From Quisquiliibacterium transsilvanicum (GTDB lineage: Bacteria; Pseudomonadota; Gammaproteobacteria; Burkholderiales; Burkholderiaceae_E), in contig NZ_JACHGB010000002.1 of the NCBI RefSeq assembly GCF_014202215.1, forward strand, positions 372,001 to 436,000: DNA of 64,000 bases, in the 5' to 3' direction. Shown here piece after piece: positions 10,747 through 19,694 of this stretch. Below the pieces are notes generated by a model. The model was not told where the DNA came from, ran no database searches, and saw only the letters and a program-made list of their open reading frames with translations. The position numbers were made by a program, and so were the translations under genes. How positions within the stretch are numbered: the first letter of the stretch is position 1; every line of letters begins with the position of its first letter.

Positions 10747-12513
10747 TTGACGCGCAAGGGCGACGACAACGGCCATTCACCGACCATTGACGCGGAGCTG
10801 TACCGGGTCCTGATCGCGCAGGCCGCGCAAGTGCCGATGTGGGTCCTCCTGCTGCCGGTGCTGTCCCTCTTCGTCGGCGATCACGTATCGCGCGAGCACC
10901 GCATCGGGTGGGGCGTGCTGATTGCGCTCAGCCTGCTGATCCGTTGGGTGCTGGCGCGCATCTTCCGTTCGGCCGACCTGGCGGACGCCGCACTGCGTTC
11001 ACGGGCGCGTGTCCTGAGTGGAATACTGGTATTCACAGGCCTGGCTGCGGGACTGGCGCCCGTCATCTGGTTCCCGGAGCTGCTGCAGATCGAGCGCGCG
11101 GTGATCACAGTGGCCTTCTTCGGCTGGTTCGCCGCCGCAGTCGTGGTGTCACTGGTGCATCCCCTGTCGGCCTACCTGTTTGGCATGGCATTGCTCGGAC
11201 CGCTCTCTGTGGCCTGGGCCGCCTACGGCGGCTACCCTGGTCTGCTGGTGGCAATCATCACGCTGATGCTTCTGTTCTCGGTGCGACAGACGGTCGGTGC
11301 AGCGCATCGTGCAATCCGCGACGCCATCCGAGCGCGCCTGCGCGAGGCGGAATTGAGTCAGCGACTCGAGGAACGCGGACGGGAGTTGGAGTCGGCGATG
11401 GGGGTGAAGTCGGCCTTCCTCGCTGCGGCGAGCCACGATCTTCGCCAGCCGGTCACATCGATGAGCCTCCTGCTGTCAGCCATGCAGGCGGCACGAGACG
11501 AGCAGGCGATGCGCGCCGTCGCGGAGAAGCTGGACGCGCCGCTCCAGGCGCTCGAGGAAATACTGTCCTCGCTGCTCGAGATGTCGCGTCTCGAGTCTGG
11601 CGTCGTAAGGCTGGACAGCCGGGCCTGCGTTCCGGCGGAGATCGTGATCGCACTCGAGGCAGAGTACCTGCCGCGGGCACAGGCAAAGGGGCTTCACCTG
11701 CGCGTAGTGGGGGGCGACTTCGCCGCCTTCACGGACCCGGAGCTGCTCAAGAGGGTGCTCCGAAACCTCATCGAGAACGCGCTCAAGTTCACCGACGCGG
11801 GGGGTGTCAGTGTCGAGGCTTCTCGTAACGGCAGTGACATGCAGTTCGTGGTTTCGGACACCGGAAGGGGGATTCCACCGGAGGCCATTGAGCACATCTT
11901 CGACGACTACTTCCAGGCGGAAAACCCCCATCGGAATCGGGGACAAGGTCTGGGACTTGGCCTGGCAATCGTCCGGCGTCTTCTGGACTTGCTGGGCGGC
12001 ACGGTGTCGGTTGTATCCGAACTGGGCCGAGGTACGCGTTTCTCGGTCACTGTACCGGGGGCCCAGGCCGACGCGGAATTGTTTCCTGCGCATGCGACCC
12101 GAGTGCGGTGGGCCACATCGCTCGACGTGAGCAGCATGCTCGTGGTTGAGGATGATCGCCTGATCATCGATGCGATGCGCACAGTCGCAGAATCGCTGGG
12201 CATCGACGCCCGCTTTGCGTCCGATGCAGAAGGGGCGCTCGCGCTGACGGCGCTCGGACGGTTCATGCCCGAAGTTGCCTTGGTGGATTTCGGCCTTCCG
12301 GGGAGCATGGACGGAATCGCGACGATCCTGGCGATGCGAGAGCGCTTGCGGGACTGCCGCTTCCTGCTCGTCACGGGAGACACCCGGGCAGAGGTCATCG
12401 GGCGCGCGGCGCAGCTTGGTATCTCCACTTTACACAAGCCGATCTCTGTGGAGCGGATCGCCGAGGCCCTTCGTGCGATGCCGAAGCGGGGTTCTCCAGA
12501 AAGGGGTGCTTGA
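10747..12513 (+). CDS. Hybrid sensor histidine kinase with C-terminal receiver
   Basis: A 588-residue inner-membrane sensor. Six hydrophobic segments fill residues 25-185 with almost no periplasmic domain, so the signal is probably sensed in or at the membrane. A short coiled coil leads to the HisKA box ASHDLRQPVTS (His230). The ATPase domain has LRNLIENALKF (N box), DTGRGIPPE (G1) and GQGLGLGLAIVRRLL (G2). A receiver domain at about 460-580 carries the phosphoacceptor Asp514 (VALVDFGLPG) and HKPIS. A kinase ending in a receiver needs a further partner; the convergent NarL-type regulator at 12598 is the nearest candidate. Confidence 0.9.
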   Translation: MTRKGDDNGHSPTIDAELYRVLIAQAAQVPMWVLLLPVLSLFVGDHVSREHRIGWGVLIALSLLIRWVLARIFRSADLADAALRSRARVLSGILVFTGLAAGLAPVIWFPELLQIERAVITVAFFGWFAAAVVVSLVHPLSAYLFGMALLGPLSVAWAAYGGYPGLLVAIITLMLLFSVRQTVGAAHRAIRDAIRARLREAELSQRLEERGRELESAMGVKSAFLAAASHDLRQPVTSMSLLLSAMQAARDEQAMRAVAEKLDAPLQALEEILSSLLEMSRLESGVVRLDSRACVPAEIVIALEAEYLPRAQAKGLHLRVVGGDFAAFTDPELLKRVLRNLIENALKFTDAGGVSVEASRNGSDMQFVVSDTGRGIPPEAIEHIFDDYFQAENPHRNRGQGLGLGLAIVRRLLDLLGGTVSVVSELGRGTRFSVTVPGAQADAELFPAHATRVRWATSLDVSSMLVVEDDRLIIDAMRTVAESLGIDARFASDAEGALALTALGRFMPEVALVDFGLPGSMDGIATILAMRERLRDCRFLLVTGDTRAEVIGRAAQLGISTLHKPISVERIAEALRAMPKRGSPERGA

Positions 12514-12597
12514 CTGCCCCCAAGCGGACATACCCATCCGCCGGCCGGCAGCTAGAGTTCCCCTATGGGGTGCGAAGGCAGGTCGATCGCTGCGCCC

Positions 12598-13329
12598 TCA
12601 GGGGCTCGTCGACTGCTCGCTGGTGCGGCGCGAGGCCCCTGTGACGGCCACCGCCTGGGCGCGATTGCTTACGCCGAGGGTACGGAAGATCACCGCGACG
12701 TGGGACTTCACAGTGTTGGACGAGATCGCGAGACGCCGGCTGATCTGCTTCGTGGTCAGGCCAGCGGCCAACAGCTCGACGATCTCTCGCTGTCGCTCGG
12801 TCAGGTTGGCAAGGGCGCTGGTGCTGGGCTCGGCAGCGGTGAGCCCGATCGGCGCCATGAGCGCGTTGACCTTCGCCACGGCGGAGTCATGCACCGCTGC
12901 ATGAACAGCCGATGCATCTTGAACGCCAGTGTCGATGAGGCAAAGGATGTCTGGCGGCACGTAGATGCCCCCATCCAGAACCAGTTGCAGTGCATGTGAC
13001 AGGACGCTGCGCGGCGAAGTCTTGGGAATGAACCCGCTCGCCCCCGAACGCAATGCTCGTGCGATGGTCGGTGGGTCGTGGATTGCCGAGAAGATCACGA
13101 TGCGGCCGGTGGGGCACCATGCCCGGACCACTCGGAGTGCTTCAAGCCCGCTGATGCCTGGCAGGGTGAGGTCCAGCAGCACCAGGTCGGGGTCTGTGCT
13201 CGCGACGACATCTTCGAGAGCTTCGACACGATCCACCGCAGCCACCCTTTTCCCGGGCGCCAAGGCCTCGATGACGGTGGTAACCGCCTGAACGATCAGG
13301 GGGTGGTCGTCGATGATGAGGATGTCCAT
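12598..13329 (-). CDS. NarL/FixJ-family response regulator
   Basis: A 243-residue regulator with an N-terminal receiver (IIDDHPLIVQA, Asp53 in LVLLDLTLPG, and IPKTSPRSV supplying the conserved Lys). The C-terminal LuxR-type helix-turn-helix contains LTERQREIVELLAAGLTTKQI and NTVKSHVAVIFRTLG. The linker of about 40 residues is longer than usual. The ATG at 13329 begins exactly at the receiver fold (MDILIIDDHP); the open frame upstream is non-coding. It converges on the hybrid kinase, 84 bases apart, and is divergent from the Ig-like lipoprotein gene, whose promoter it could control. Confidence 0.92.
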   Translation of the reverse strand: MDILIIDDHPLIVQAVTTVIEALAPGKRVAAVDRVEALEDVVASTDPDLVLLDLTLPGISGLEALRVVRAWCPTGRIVIFSAIHDPPTIARALRSGASGFIPKTSPRSVLSHALQLVLDGGIYVPPDILCLIDTGVQDASAVHAAVHDSAVAKVNALMAPIGLTAAEPSTSALANLTERQREIVELLAAGLTTKQISRRLAISSNTVKSHVAVIFRTLGVSNRAQAVAVTGASRRTSEQSTSP

Positions 13330-13535
13330 CTGGGGCTCGGGGGTGAAAGTGGATATTGGTTCGACAGGAAATGCGGGCGATACGCCGGAGGTTGCCTGGA
13401 GGTTATCGCATTCGTAAGGAACGGCTTCACGGCCGGCGGCTTCCAGGCCGCTCTTGCGTGGCGATTGTGACGAATGCCGCGAAACACTCGATACGCCACC
13501 CGATCGGGTGGGTACGGCGCGCAGGATGCCGAACC

Positions 13536-13541
13536 TATAAT
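13536..13541 (+). promoter_or_regulatory. Consensus -10 hexamer before the Ig-like lipoprotein
   Basis: A perfect TATAAT stands 29 bases before the ATG at 13571, notable in DNA this GC-rich. The sequence 17 bases upstream does not resemble TTGACA, so an activator may be needed; the divergent response regulator is a possible one. Confidence 0.45.
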
Positions 13542-13570
13542 CGTTGCGGTCAAATCCCGAGGACTCTGCA

Positions 13571-15700
13571 ATGACGACGGCCGCTCGATTCAACGGTGCA
13601 CGACTCCGGGCGCTTTCCCCCCGGTGCGGCGTGGTGATTCTCACTACGCTGCTCGCGGCCTGCGGGGGTGGCGGGTCGTCCGATCCTGCCAAGGACACAG
13701 TGATCCTGCCCGGCGGCGGCATCAGCACGCCATCGACCCCCGCATCCACAACCGCGACGGTCACCGTCGGCGTGATCGATCCGGTCACCGGCGCGGCAAG
13801 GAACACGATCTCGTTCACGTCGCTGTCGCTCGTGCGGGCATTGGTGAAGGACGGCAACGGCAAGGCCTTGCCGAACACAGTGGTGCGATTCAGCGCGTCG
13901 GACGAAGCGGCCATCACGTTTTCGCCGGCCGCGACCGCGCTGACAGATGAGAATGGCGTTGCCAGCGTGAATCTCGGCCCGGCCAGACTGTCCACCGCGG
14001 GCGCCTACGCGATCAGCGGCAGCGTGCAGGTCGGCGAGAGCGCTTTCACCGGCAGCACGAGCGTCGCAGTCGGTGCCTCGCAGGTGGCGCTCGGCGATCT
14101 TGCGCCCGGAATCTCGCCTCTCTCGGCCTACGGAACCACGGTGTTCTCCGTATCGGTTTCCGGAGTGCCGACCTCTACGCTGGTGCAGGTCCGGTTCACC
14201 TCGGCCTGCGCGGCGCAGAACCCGCCGCGGGCGACGATCACGCCGATGGTCTCCACGGTGAATGGCATCGCGCGGGCCACCTACGTGGACAAGGGCTGCG
14301 GCTCGCAGGACCTGGTCACTGCCACGGTCGAAGGCACCAGCGTGGTTCGCGCGGCCACGCTCCCGGTGCTAAGCCCGTCGGTGGCCAACATCCAGTTCGC
14401 AAGCGCTTCGCCGATGGTGATCGCGCTGCGGGGGACCGGGGGCACGCAGGGGCCCGGCACGGGTGTGCGCTTCCCGGAAATCTCCACGGTGCGATTCCAG
14501 GTCGTCGACGAGGCCGGCGTTCCGGTCGCAACGCCGACCAACGTCACCCTCAGTCTGAGCAATGATACCGGCGGCATCCTGATCGACCAGTTGCCCGGGC
14601 CCGTGGTCAAGCAGACCGACGCGAACGGGTTCGTCGAGGTTCAGGTGCAGTCGGGCACTCTTCCGACGCCGGTCTGGGTGATCGCATCAATCACCACCGC
14701 GACGCGTACCGTCACCACCAACTCGGTGCAGCTCGCGGTGTCGACGGGGCAGCCGATACAGAGCCGGTTTTCGACGAGCTTCGAGGTGCTGAACTGCGAA
14801 GGCTGGAGCTACGACGGCAAATGCGGTTCTGTCGGGGTGATCGCGGCCGACGCCATGGGCAATCCGGTTCCTGACGGAACGGCAATCAGCTTCATTGCGG
14901 ACCACGGCATGGTGGAAGCCAACTGCCAGACCGGTGTCATAACGGGACGACCGCTGCCGGGGGGGGACTCGCCGGGGGAGGACTCGCCGGGGCGTTGTCG
15001 TGTTTCCGTCTTCAGCCAGGGCACGAGGCCCTCGGATGGCAGGGTAGGTGTGGTCGCCTACGCGGTTGGAGAAGAGCACTACGAAGACTGGAACAGCAAC
15101 AACCGCTACGACGTCGGCGAGGCTTTCTACGACATGGGCTACCTGTTCATCGACCGGAACCAGAGTGGTGCGTATGAGGCCGGCGAGCGGTTCGTCCCCT
15201 TCCTCACGGCCCAGAGCGGCGCCTGCGCGAGCAATTCCCTGCCTGCCGTGCGAACGGCCAGCGTACCCGGCACCTGCGACGGCGTATGGGGAAGAGCCCA
15301 CGTGCGCTCGGGTGGTGTGATCGTGTTCTCGGGGTCGGTGCCGTATTTCCGAACTTCTCCTGTATTCGGGTCACCTAACATCAGCAACATTCCGACGAGC
15401 TACTCCCTCGGGGCTGCATGCTCGGCCGTCGTCGGCTTCTGGCTGCAGGACCTGAATGGCAACCCGATGCCGGAAGGCACGGTCGTGTCCGCGGATACGG
15501 GCGGAGCCTTCAAGCTCAGTACCTCCAGCGAGCCGACAAGGGTGCCAAACACGAACGCTCGTGGTGGTACGTACCATGCGTTCGCGATCAGCGGGCGCGA
15601 TCCGGTCAGCGGCGAGTGCGTGGGCTCTGGGGCGGTGCGAATCCGGACGCAAACGCCCCGGGGCATCATCTCCGACATCTTCGTGAACGTCGGGGCCTGA
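13571..15700 (+). CDS. Large Ig-like-domain lipoprotein with EF-hand-like loops
   Basis: A 709-residue predicted outer-membrane or surface lipoprotein. A signal peptide ends in the lipobox LLAAC (Cys31), followed by a Gly/Ser-rich linker. The bulk is beta-rich and repetitive in the style of bacterial Ig-like (Big1/invasin) modules, with segments such as DENGVASVNLG and DANGFVEVQV spaced about 100 residues apart. Around residues 500-545 two acidic loops, DWNSNNRYDVGE and DRNQSGAYEAGE, resemble calcium-binding dockerin or EF-hand loops. GAGGA precedes the ATG. Its place between a response regulator and the Tad operon suggests adhesion or a surface role; the function is not known. Confidence 0.75.
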   Translation: MTTAARFNGARLRALSPRCGVVILTTLLAACGGGGSSDPAKDTVILPGGGISTPSTPASTTATVTVGVIDPVTGAARNTISFTSLSLVRALVKDGNGKALPNTVVRFSASDEAAITFSPAATALTDENGVASVNLGPARLSTAGAYAISGSVQVGESAFTGSTSVAVGASQVALGDLAPGISPLSAYGTTVFSVSVSGVPTSTLVQVRFTSACAAQNPPRATITPMVSTVNGIARATYVDKGCGSQDLVTATVEGTSVVRAATLPVLSPSVANIQFASASPMVIALRGTGGTQGPGTGVRFPEISTVRFQVVDEAGVPVATPTNVTLSLSNDTGGILIDQLPGPVVKQTDANGFVEVQVQSGTLPTPVWVIASITTATRTVTTNSVQLAVSTGQPIQSRFSTSFEVLNCEGWSYDGKCGSVGVIAADAMGNPVPDGTAISFIADHGMVEANCQTGVITGRPLPGGDSPGEDSPGRCRVSVFSQGTRPSDGRVGVVAYAVGEEHYEDWNSNNRYDVGEAFYDMGYLFIDRNQSGAYEAGERFVPFLTAQSGACASNSLPAVRTASVPGTCDGVWGRAHVRSGGVIVFSGSVPYFRTSPVFGSPNISNIPTSYSLGAACSAVVGFWLQDLNGNPMPEGTVVSADTGGAFKLSTSSEPTRVPNTNARGGTYHAFAISGRDPVSGECVGSGAVRIRTQTPRGIISDIFVNVGA

Positions 15701-15727
15701 GCGCCTGAGGTTTCCGGGCCCTGACGC

Positions 15728-17305
15728 ATGGCTCCCGATTCCGGCGCCAGGGCCCCGGCGCAAGCAGCTTCCGGGCAAGGTGTTTCCGCCCGCCTGCCCA
15801 TCCTCGGCGCAAGCAGGCGACTGCTCAGCATCTACGAGGACGCGCCCTACCGGAACGCCGGGGCCATCCTGGTGTTCGTCTGTGGCCTCGTGCTGCTCGC
15901 ACGCTTGTCGCCTTTGGCAATGCTGCCGTTCCTGGTCCTCGTCTGGGCCAACGCCGACCGCCTCGCGCTGCGGGTCGACAGCCTGCTTGGGGCGGCGCCG
16001 TGGCTGCTCGTCGCGATTCCGGCCGCGGCGATCCTCGCGCGGCTGGTCTTGCAGCCACCCGCTGCCTCGGATGATCTGTTGCGCCACATCGCTTCGGCGT
16101 TCTGGCCCCGGGGCTACCAGGACATGTACGTCCACACAGCACTACCTCCGCATCCGCTGTACCCGGGTTTCGACGGGTTGCTGGGGTACCTGGCCCAACG
16201 CATCGGCCTCCCGGCCACGATGTGGCTTGCGCAGGCGGCGGCATTCGCCTGTTATTCGTTCGCGGTGATCGGCGCGGGCCTGCGCGTGTTGTCCGGCCGG
16301 GAGGATCGCTGGTTCTGGGTGGCGGCGGGCTGGCTGCTACTGTGCTCGCTGCTGGCGCTGCGCCTGTCCTTGGCGCGACCCGAGGTATTCATGGCCGCCT
16401 GGGCAATTTCCGCGGTGATTCCGCGGAGCCGCGGTGGGATCGCGCTCTGGGTCGTCATAGGCGTCGCGCTAGGGTCCGCCTACTGGCTGGCGCCGATCTA
16501 TTACACGGCCGCGCTCTTGCTGCAGACCTCACTGCGCGCACGGCTGGCGATAGCGGCCGCGCTGGGCACCGCGTGGGCGCTCCTCTGGCTTTGGCTGACC
16601 GGGGGCGAACTGGTCGCTACGTTCGTCTGGCCCCTGGAGGCGGTTGGCAGGCGTATCCCGGAGCTGTCGGTCGGGGAGAACGTGAGTATCTTCGCGATGG
16701 TCTCCGCGCCCGAGTTCGTGCTCCTGGCGGCGGGCGCCGCCTGGGCGATCGGCAAGGGTGCCGCCGAGCCGAGGTTCGTGCTGCTCGCGGGCTTCTTCCT
16801 GCTGTCCAATCAGATCCGCTACGCCAACGTAGTTGCGGCGATGTTCATGCTGTGTGCGCTGGGGCTCATTGCGGCTGCAAAGGGCGAGGAACTGCTCCGC
16901 AGTAGGACGCAGTCCGGTGCGAAGCTGCGATCGGTGGTCGCCGCCGTGCTGCTGCTGTGCGCGCTGAGCATTCCTCCGCAGGTGCCCAAGTGGGCCGATC
17001 AGGTGCGGTTCCAACTGCCGCCCGGCTCAGTCGTGCTGGCGGGGAACATGCCGCCGATGTACTCGATGCTGTTCCATAACCCCGGACGGATACGGATCTC
17101 TCCAGGCTTCGAGCTGGGGGCCGCACGGCCGGAGGTGCAGCGGGCCATCCTCGACCTGGGCTCAGGTCGCCTGGACTGCGTGGCGGTGCTGGCGCTCGGG
17201 TTCACTCATCTGGTCGAGAACTCGTTCGCAGGCGTCCCGGCATCCTGCATGCGGCTGGAGGCCACGCAGAATACGTGGCGGCTCTGGAGGCTGGCTGCAC
17301 CCTGA
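15728..17305 (+). CDS. Polytopic membrane protein of unknown function (possible GT-C type)
   Basis: A 525-residue protein with roughly ten to twelve hydrophobic helices and a C-terminal soluble stretch of about 100 residues (from VPKWADQVRFQL on). I do not recognise the family. The layout, with a long first loop after helix 3 containing SDDLLRHIASAFWPRGYQDM and an acidic pair there, resembles the GT-C glycosyltransferases, which use a polyprenyl-linked sugar donor. That is a weak structural analogy only. It follows the Ig-like lipoprotein by 27 bases in the same direction and is probably co-transcribed. The ribosome site before the ATG is poor, so a later start is possible. Confidence 0.6.
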   Translation: MAPDSGARAPAQAASGQGVSARLPILGASRRLLSIYEDAPYRNAGAILVFVCGLVLLARLSPLAMLPFLVLVWANADRLALRVDSLLGAAPWLLVAIPAAAILARLVLQPPAASDDLLRHIASAFWPRGYQDMYVHTALPPHPLYPGFDGLLGYLAQRIGLPATMWLAQAAAFACYSFAVIGAGLRVLSGREDRWFWVAAGWLLLCSLLALRLSLARPEVFMAAWAISAVIPRSRGGIALWVVIGVALGSAYWLAPIYYTAALLLQTSLRARLAIAAALGTAWALLWLWLTGGELVATFVWPLEAVGRRIPELSVGENVSIFAMVSAPEFVLLAAGAAWAIGKGAAEPRFVLLAGFFLLSNQIRYANVVAAMFMLCALGLIAAAKGEELLRSRTQSGAKLRSVVAAVLLLCALSIPPQVPKWADQVRFQLPPGSVVLAGNMPPMYSMLFHNPGRIRISPGFELGAARPEVQRAILDLGSGRLDCVAVLALGFTHLVENSFAGVPASCMRLEATQNTWRLWRLAAP

Positions 17306-17425
17306 GCTGGCCGACATCGCCTCGATGCCTGGAGGCAACGCGGTCGGCGGGTCCCCGACGCGGCAAGACGCGATTGACGAACGAATGCGACATGTCGCGG
17401 ACGTGGCAGTGCGCGGCAAGGCGAC

Positions 17426-18679
17426 TCAGCGTTCCGTCCGCGCTTCCGAGACCGATGCGACCTGGGAAGGGCCTGCCTCGTTCTCGGCAAGCGGCCCATC
17501 CTGGGGGGCATCGTTACCGAGGACCAGTTGCACGTCCACGCGGGACGGGATCGAGTTGTCGAGGTGAATCTCGGGTTTGCTGGCCAGGCGGCGGCTGAGG
17601 GCCAATGCCGAATCGAGATGGCCGTCACGGAACAGGATCTTCGAGCGCGCAAGGTCGAAGCGCGGCGCATTCGAGATCCGCACGACCTGCATGCTTCCAG
17701 AACGCAGTGCCTCTCCGTAGCGACGGGCGATGCCGGGGGTGCCATTCCCGTTGGCAACCGCTACACGCGCAGGCGGCTGGGCTCTGGCCGGAGCGCGCGG
17801 CGGTTCGAGGCTGCTCGCTTTCAGCGCAGCGACCGCCGCTGGTGGCGCAGCCAGGGGGGCCGAGGGCGGGAGCTTGGCCGTCGATGCGGCTGCCGACGCT
17901 ACCGTAGAGGGGGCAGCAAGAGCTGGGCCTGCGTCCTGGGTCGATGAATCCTTGGAGATCGCCGTGCTGTTCCCGGCGGCGGGCACGGTGATGACGGTCA
18001 GGGAGGGTCTGGCGGACTGCATCGTCCCCACGTCGACAGGGGAGGGCGCATATGCAAGGTTCATGACGGAGGCAGACACGACCTCGCGCACCGCCGACGG
18101 CGTGACAGCGGCCGGCGCAGGGGCTGTGATTCCCGCGCTGGCGACCGCCGGGCGCCCGGCAAGGACTGCGGCTTTCGCCGGATCTTCGGCAACCTTCGCG
18201 GCGAGCGCAGACCAGTTGGCGCGCACACGCTCGTTGCGCGGGTCGAGATCGAAAGCGCGGCGCAGGGCCTCTGCGGACGCGCGGTGCTCGCCGGCCAGCA
18301 TGCGCACGTAGCCGAGGTTGCCGTGCAGATGCGCGGACTCGGGCGCCCGCTGGATTGCGGCCTCGAGCTCGGTAGCCGCCGCCTGCAGGTCACCCAGTTG
18401 GGCCAGCGCGGCGGCACGGCCGTTGCGTGCCTCGACGTGAGCCGGGTCCGCGGCGATCGCCTTGGTGAAGGCCACCAGCGCAAGGGCGTGGCGGCGCTGT
18501 CCAAGGTAGTACTTGCCGAGCGCGTATTGCCCGCCGGCATCGCCGACGCTGTGGCTTACGCGCTCCAGCGCGACGGTGGTCGCCCGCGGGGCCTTCGCGC
18601 CGGGCGAGAACGCCGCGCAGCCGGACAACGCGGCCACCACCGCCACCGCCATTGCCGTCCTGGTCATCGAGCTTTCCAT
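17426..18679 (-). CDS. tadD: TadD-like TPR lipoprotein with LytR_C-like C-terminus
   Basis: A 417-residue lipoprotein, the last gene of the Tad operon. The signal peptide ends at ALSGC (Cys21). Three to four TPR units occupy about 45-170 (YALGKYYLGQRRHALAL, HLHGNLGYVRMLAGEH and similar). A Pro/Ala/Ser-rich linker spans about 175-325. The C-terminal 80 residues (GIARRYGEALRSG, RFDLARSKILFRDG, VDVQLVLGNDA) match the LytR_C fold. TadD pilotins assist assembly of the RcpA secretin. GGAGG lies five bases before the ATG at 18679, which fixes the start; the longer open frame upstream lacks such a site. Confidence 0.82.
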   Translation of the reverse strand: MESSMTRTAMAVAVVAALSGCAAFSPGAKAPRATTVALERVSHSVGDAGGQYALGKYYLGQRRHALALVAFTKAIAADPAHVEARNGRAAALAQLGDLQAAATELEAAIQRAPESAHLHGNLGYVRMLAGEHRASAEALRRAFDLDPRNERVRANWSALAAKVAEDPAKAAVLAGRPAVASAGITAPAPAAVTPSAVREVVSASVMNLAYAPSPVDVGTMQSARPSLTVITVPAAGNSTAISKDSSTQDAGPALAAPSTVASAAASTAKLPPSAPLAAPPAAVAALKASSLEPPRAPARAQPPARVAVANGNGTPGIARRYGEALRSGSMQVVRISNAPRFDLARSKILFRDGHLDSALALSRRLASKPEIHLDNSIPSRVDVQLVLGNDAPQDGPLAENEAGPSQVASVSEARTER

Positions 18680-18692
18680 TGGACCTCCATTG

Positions 18693-19646
18693 TCATTGGC
18701 CGAAGGTGGACAGGAGCTTGCCGATCCGCAGTACTGCGGGCCCGGCAACCACGATCAAGATCGAGGGGAAAATGCACAACACCAACGGGAAGATCAGCTT
18801 CACCGCGACCTTTGCGGCGGCCTCCTCGGCACGCTGCTGCCGCTTGGACCGCAGCATGTCGGAGTGGATGCGGAGCGCGTCGCCGATGCTGGTACCGAAT
18901 TTCTCGGACTGGATCAACATTGCCACCAGCGTGTCGATGTCTTCCACTCCAGTACGCAGGGCAAGGTTTCGCAGTGCCCGTTCCTTGCCGCCACCGGCAC
19001 GCATCTCGAGCACGACGAGCTGGAGCTCGTCGGCCAGCACCTCGCTCTTGAGCTGCATCTCGCTTGCCACGCGCGCGAGCGCAGCGTCCAGTCCGAGGCC
19101 TGCCTCGACGCAGATCGTGAGCAGGTCCAGCGCATCCGGGAACGCTTCGAAGAGTTCGCGCTGGCGCAGCTTTACGATCCGGTTCAGGACCAGGTTGGGC
19201 AGGTAGTAGCCCATTCCCATGAGTAGCGTGAGGAGGATGACGAGTCGGCTCGCGCCCATGTCCTTGCCGGCCATCGTGATGGCGAACCAGCCCACCAAGG
19301 GCAGCGCTAGGCCGAGGAAGGTCTTCACACCGAAGAACACCACGGGCGCCGAGGCACTCCGAAGGCCGGCATGCATCAGCCTGCGGCGTATCTCCGACTG
19401 CTCCCAGCCTTCGTCGGGGATCGAGAGCCTGGCCAGAGGTGAAGCGAGCTTGACGACAGACTCCACCCAGCCGGACTGGGACGGCTCCTTGACCAGCGTC
19501 GGCGTGGCTCCGGTCACGACTCGTTCGAGGCGCCTGCTGGTTTCGCTTCGACGTAGAAGGAGGAAAAGACCCACTGCGAGTCCGCTTGCGGCCAGGAAGA
19601 CCATGGCCAGGATCGCAATCTGTGGCAGTGGCATGTCGGGTGGCAT
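18693..19646 (-). CDS. tadC: Tad pilus inner-membrane platform protein TadC
   Basis: A 317-residue protein of the type II secretion F family. An N-terminal helix (IAILAMVFLAASGLAVGLFL) is followed by a cytoplasmic domain with LTICVEAGLGLDAALARVA, and two C-terminal helices end the protein. TadC and TadB together form the platform on which the TadA ATPase extrudes Flp pilin. It lies 13 bases before tadD and 48 bases after tadB. Confidence 0.93.
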   Translation of the reverse strand: MPPDMPLPQIAILAMVFLAASGLAVGLFLLLRRSETSRRLERVVTGATPTLVKEPSQSGWVESVVKLASPLARLSIPDEGWEQSEIRRRLMHAGLRSASAPVVFFGVKTFLGLALPLVGWFAITMAGKDMGASRLVILLTLLMGMGYYLPNLVLNRIVKLRQRELFEAFPDALDLLTICVEAGLGLDAALARVASEMQLKSEVLADELQLVVLEMRAGGGKERALRNLALRTGVEDIDTLVAMLIQSEKFGTSIGDALRIHSDMLRSKRQQRAEEAAAKVAVKLIFPLVLCIFPSILIVVAGPAVLRIGKLLSTFGQ

Positions 19647-19694
19647 TGTGGGCTCGCTTGTATCGGCGTTTGCCAGGTCGCAGGCTGGCGGCGC

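Noticed and set aside
12514-12597. A rho-independent terminator between the convergent kinase and regulator genes
   Set aside because: Only a CCCC-TAT-GGGG mini-stem is present, with no T-run on either strand.
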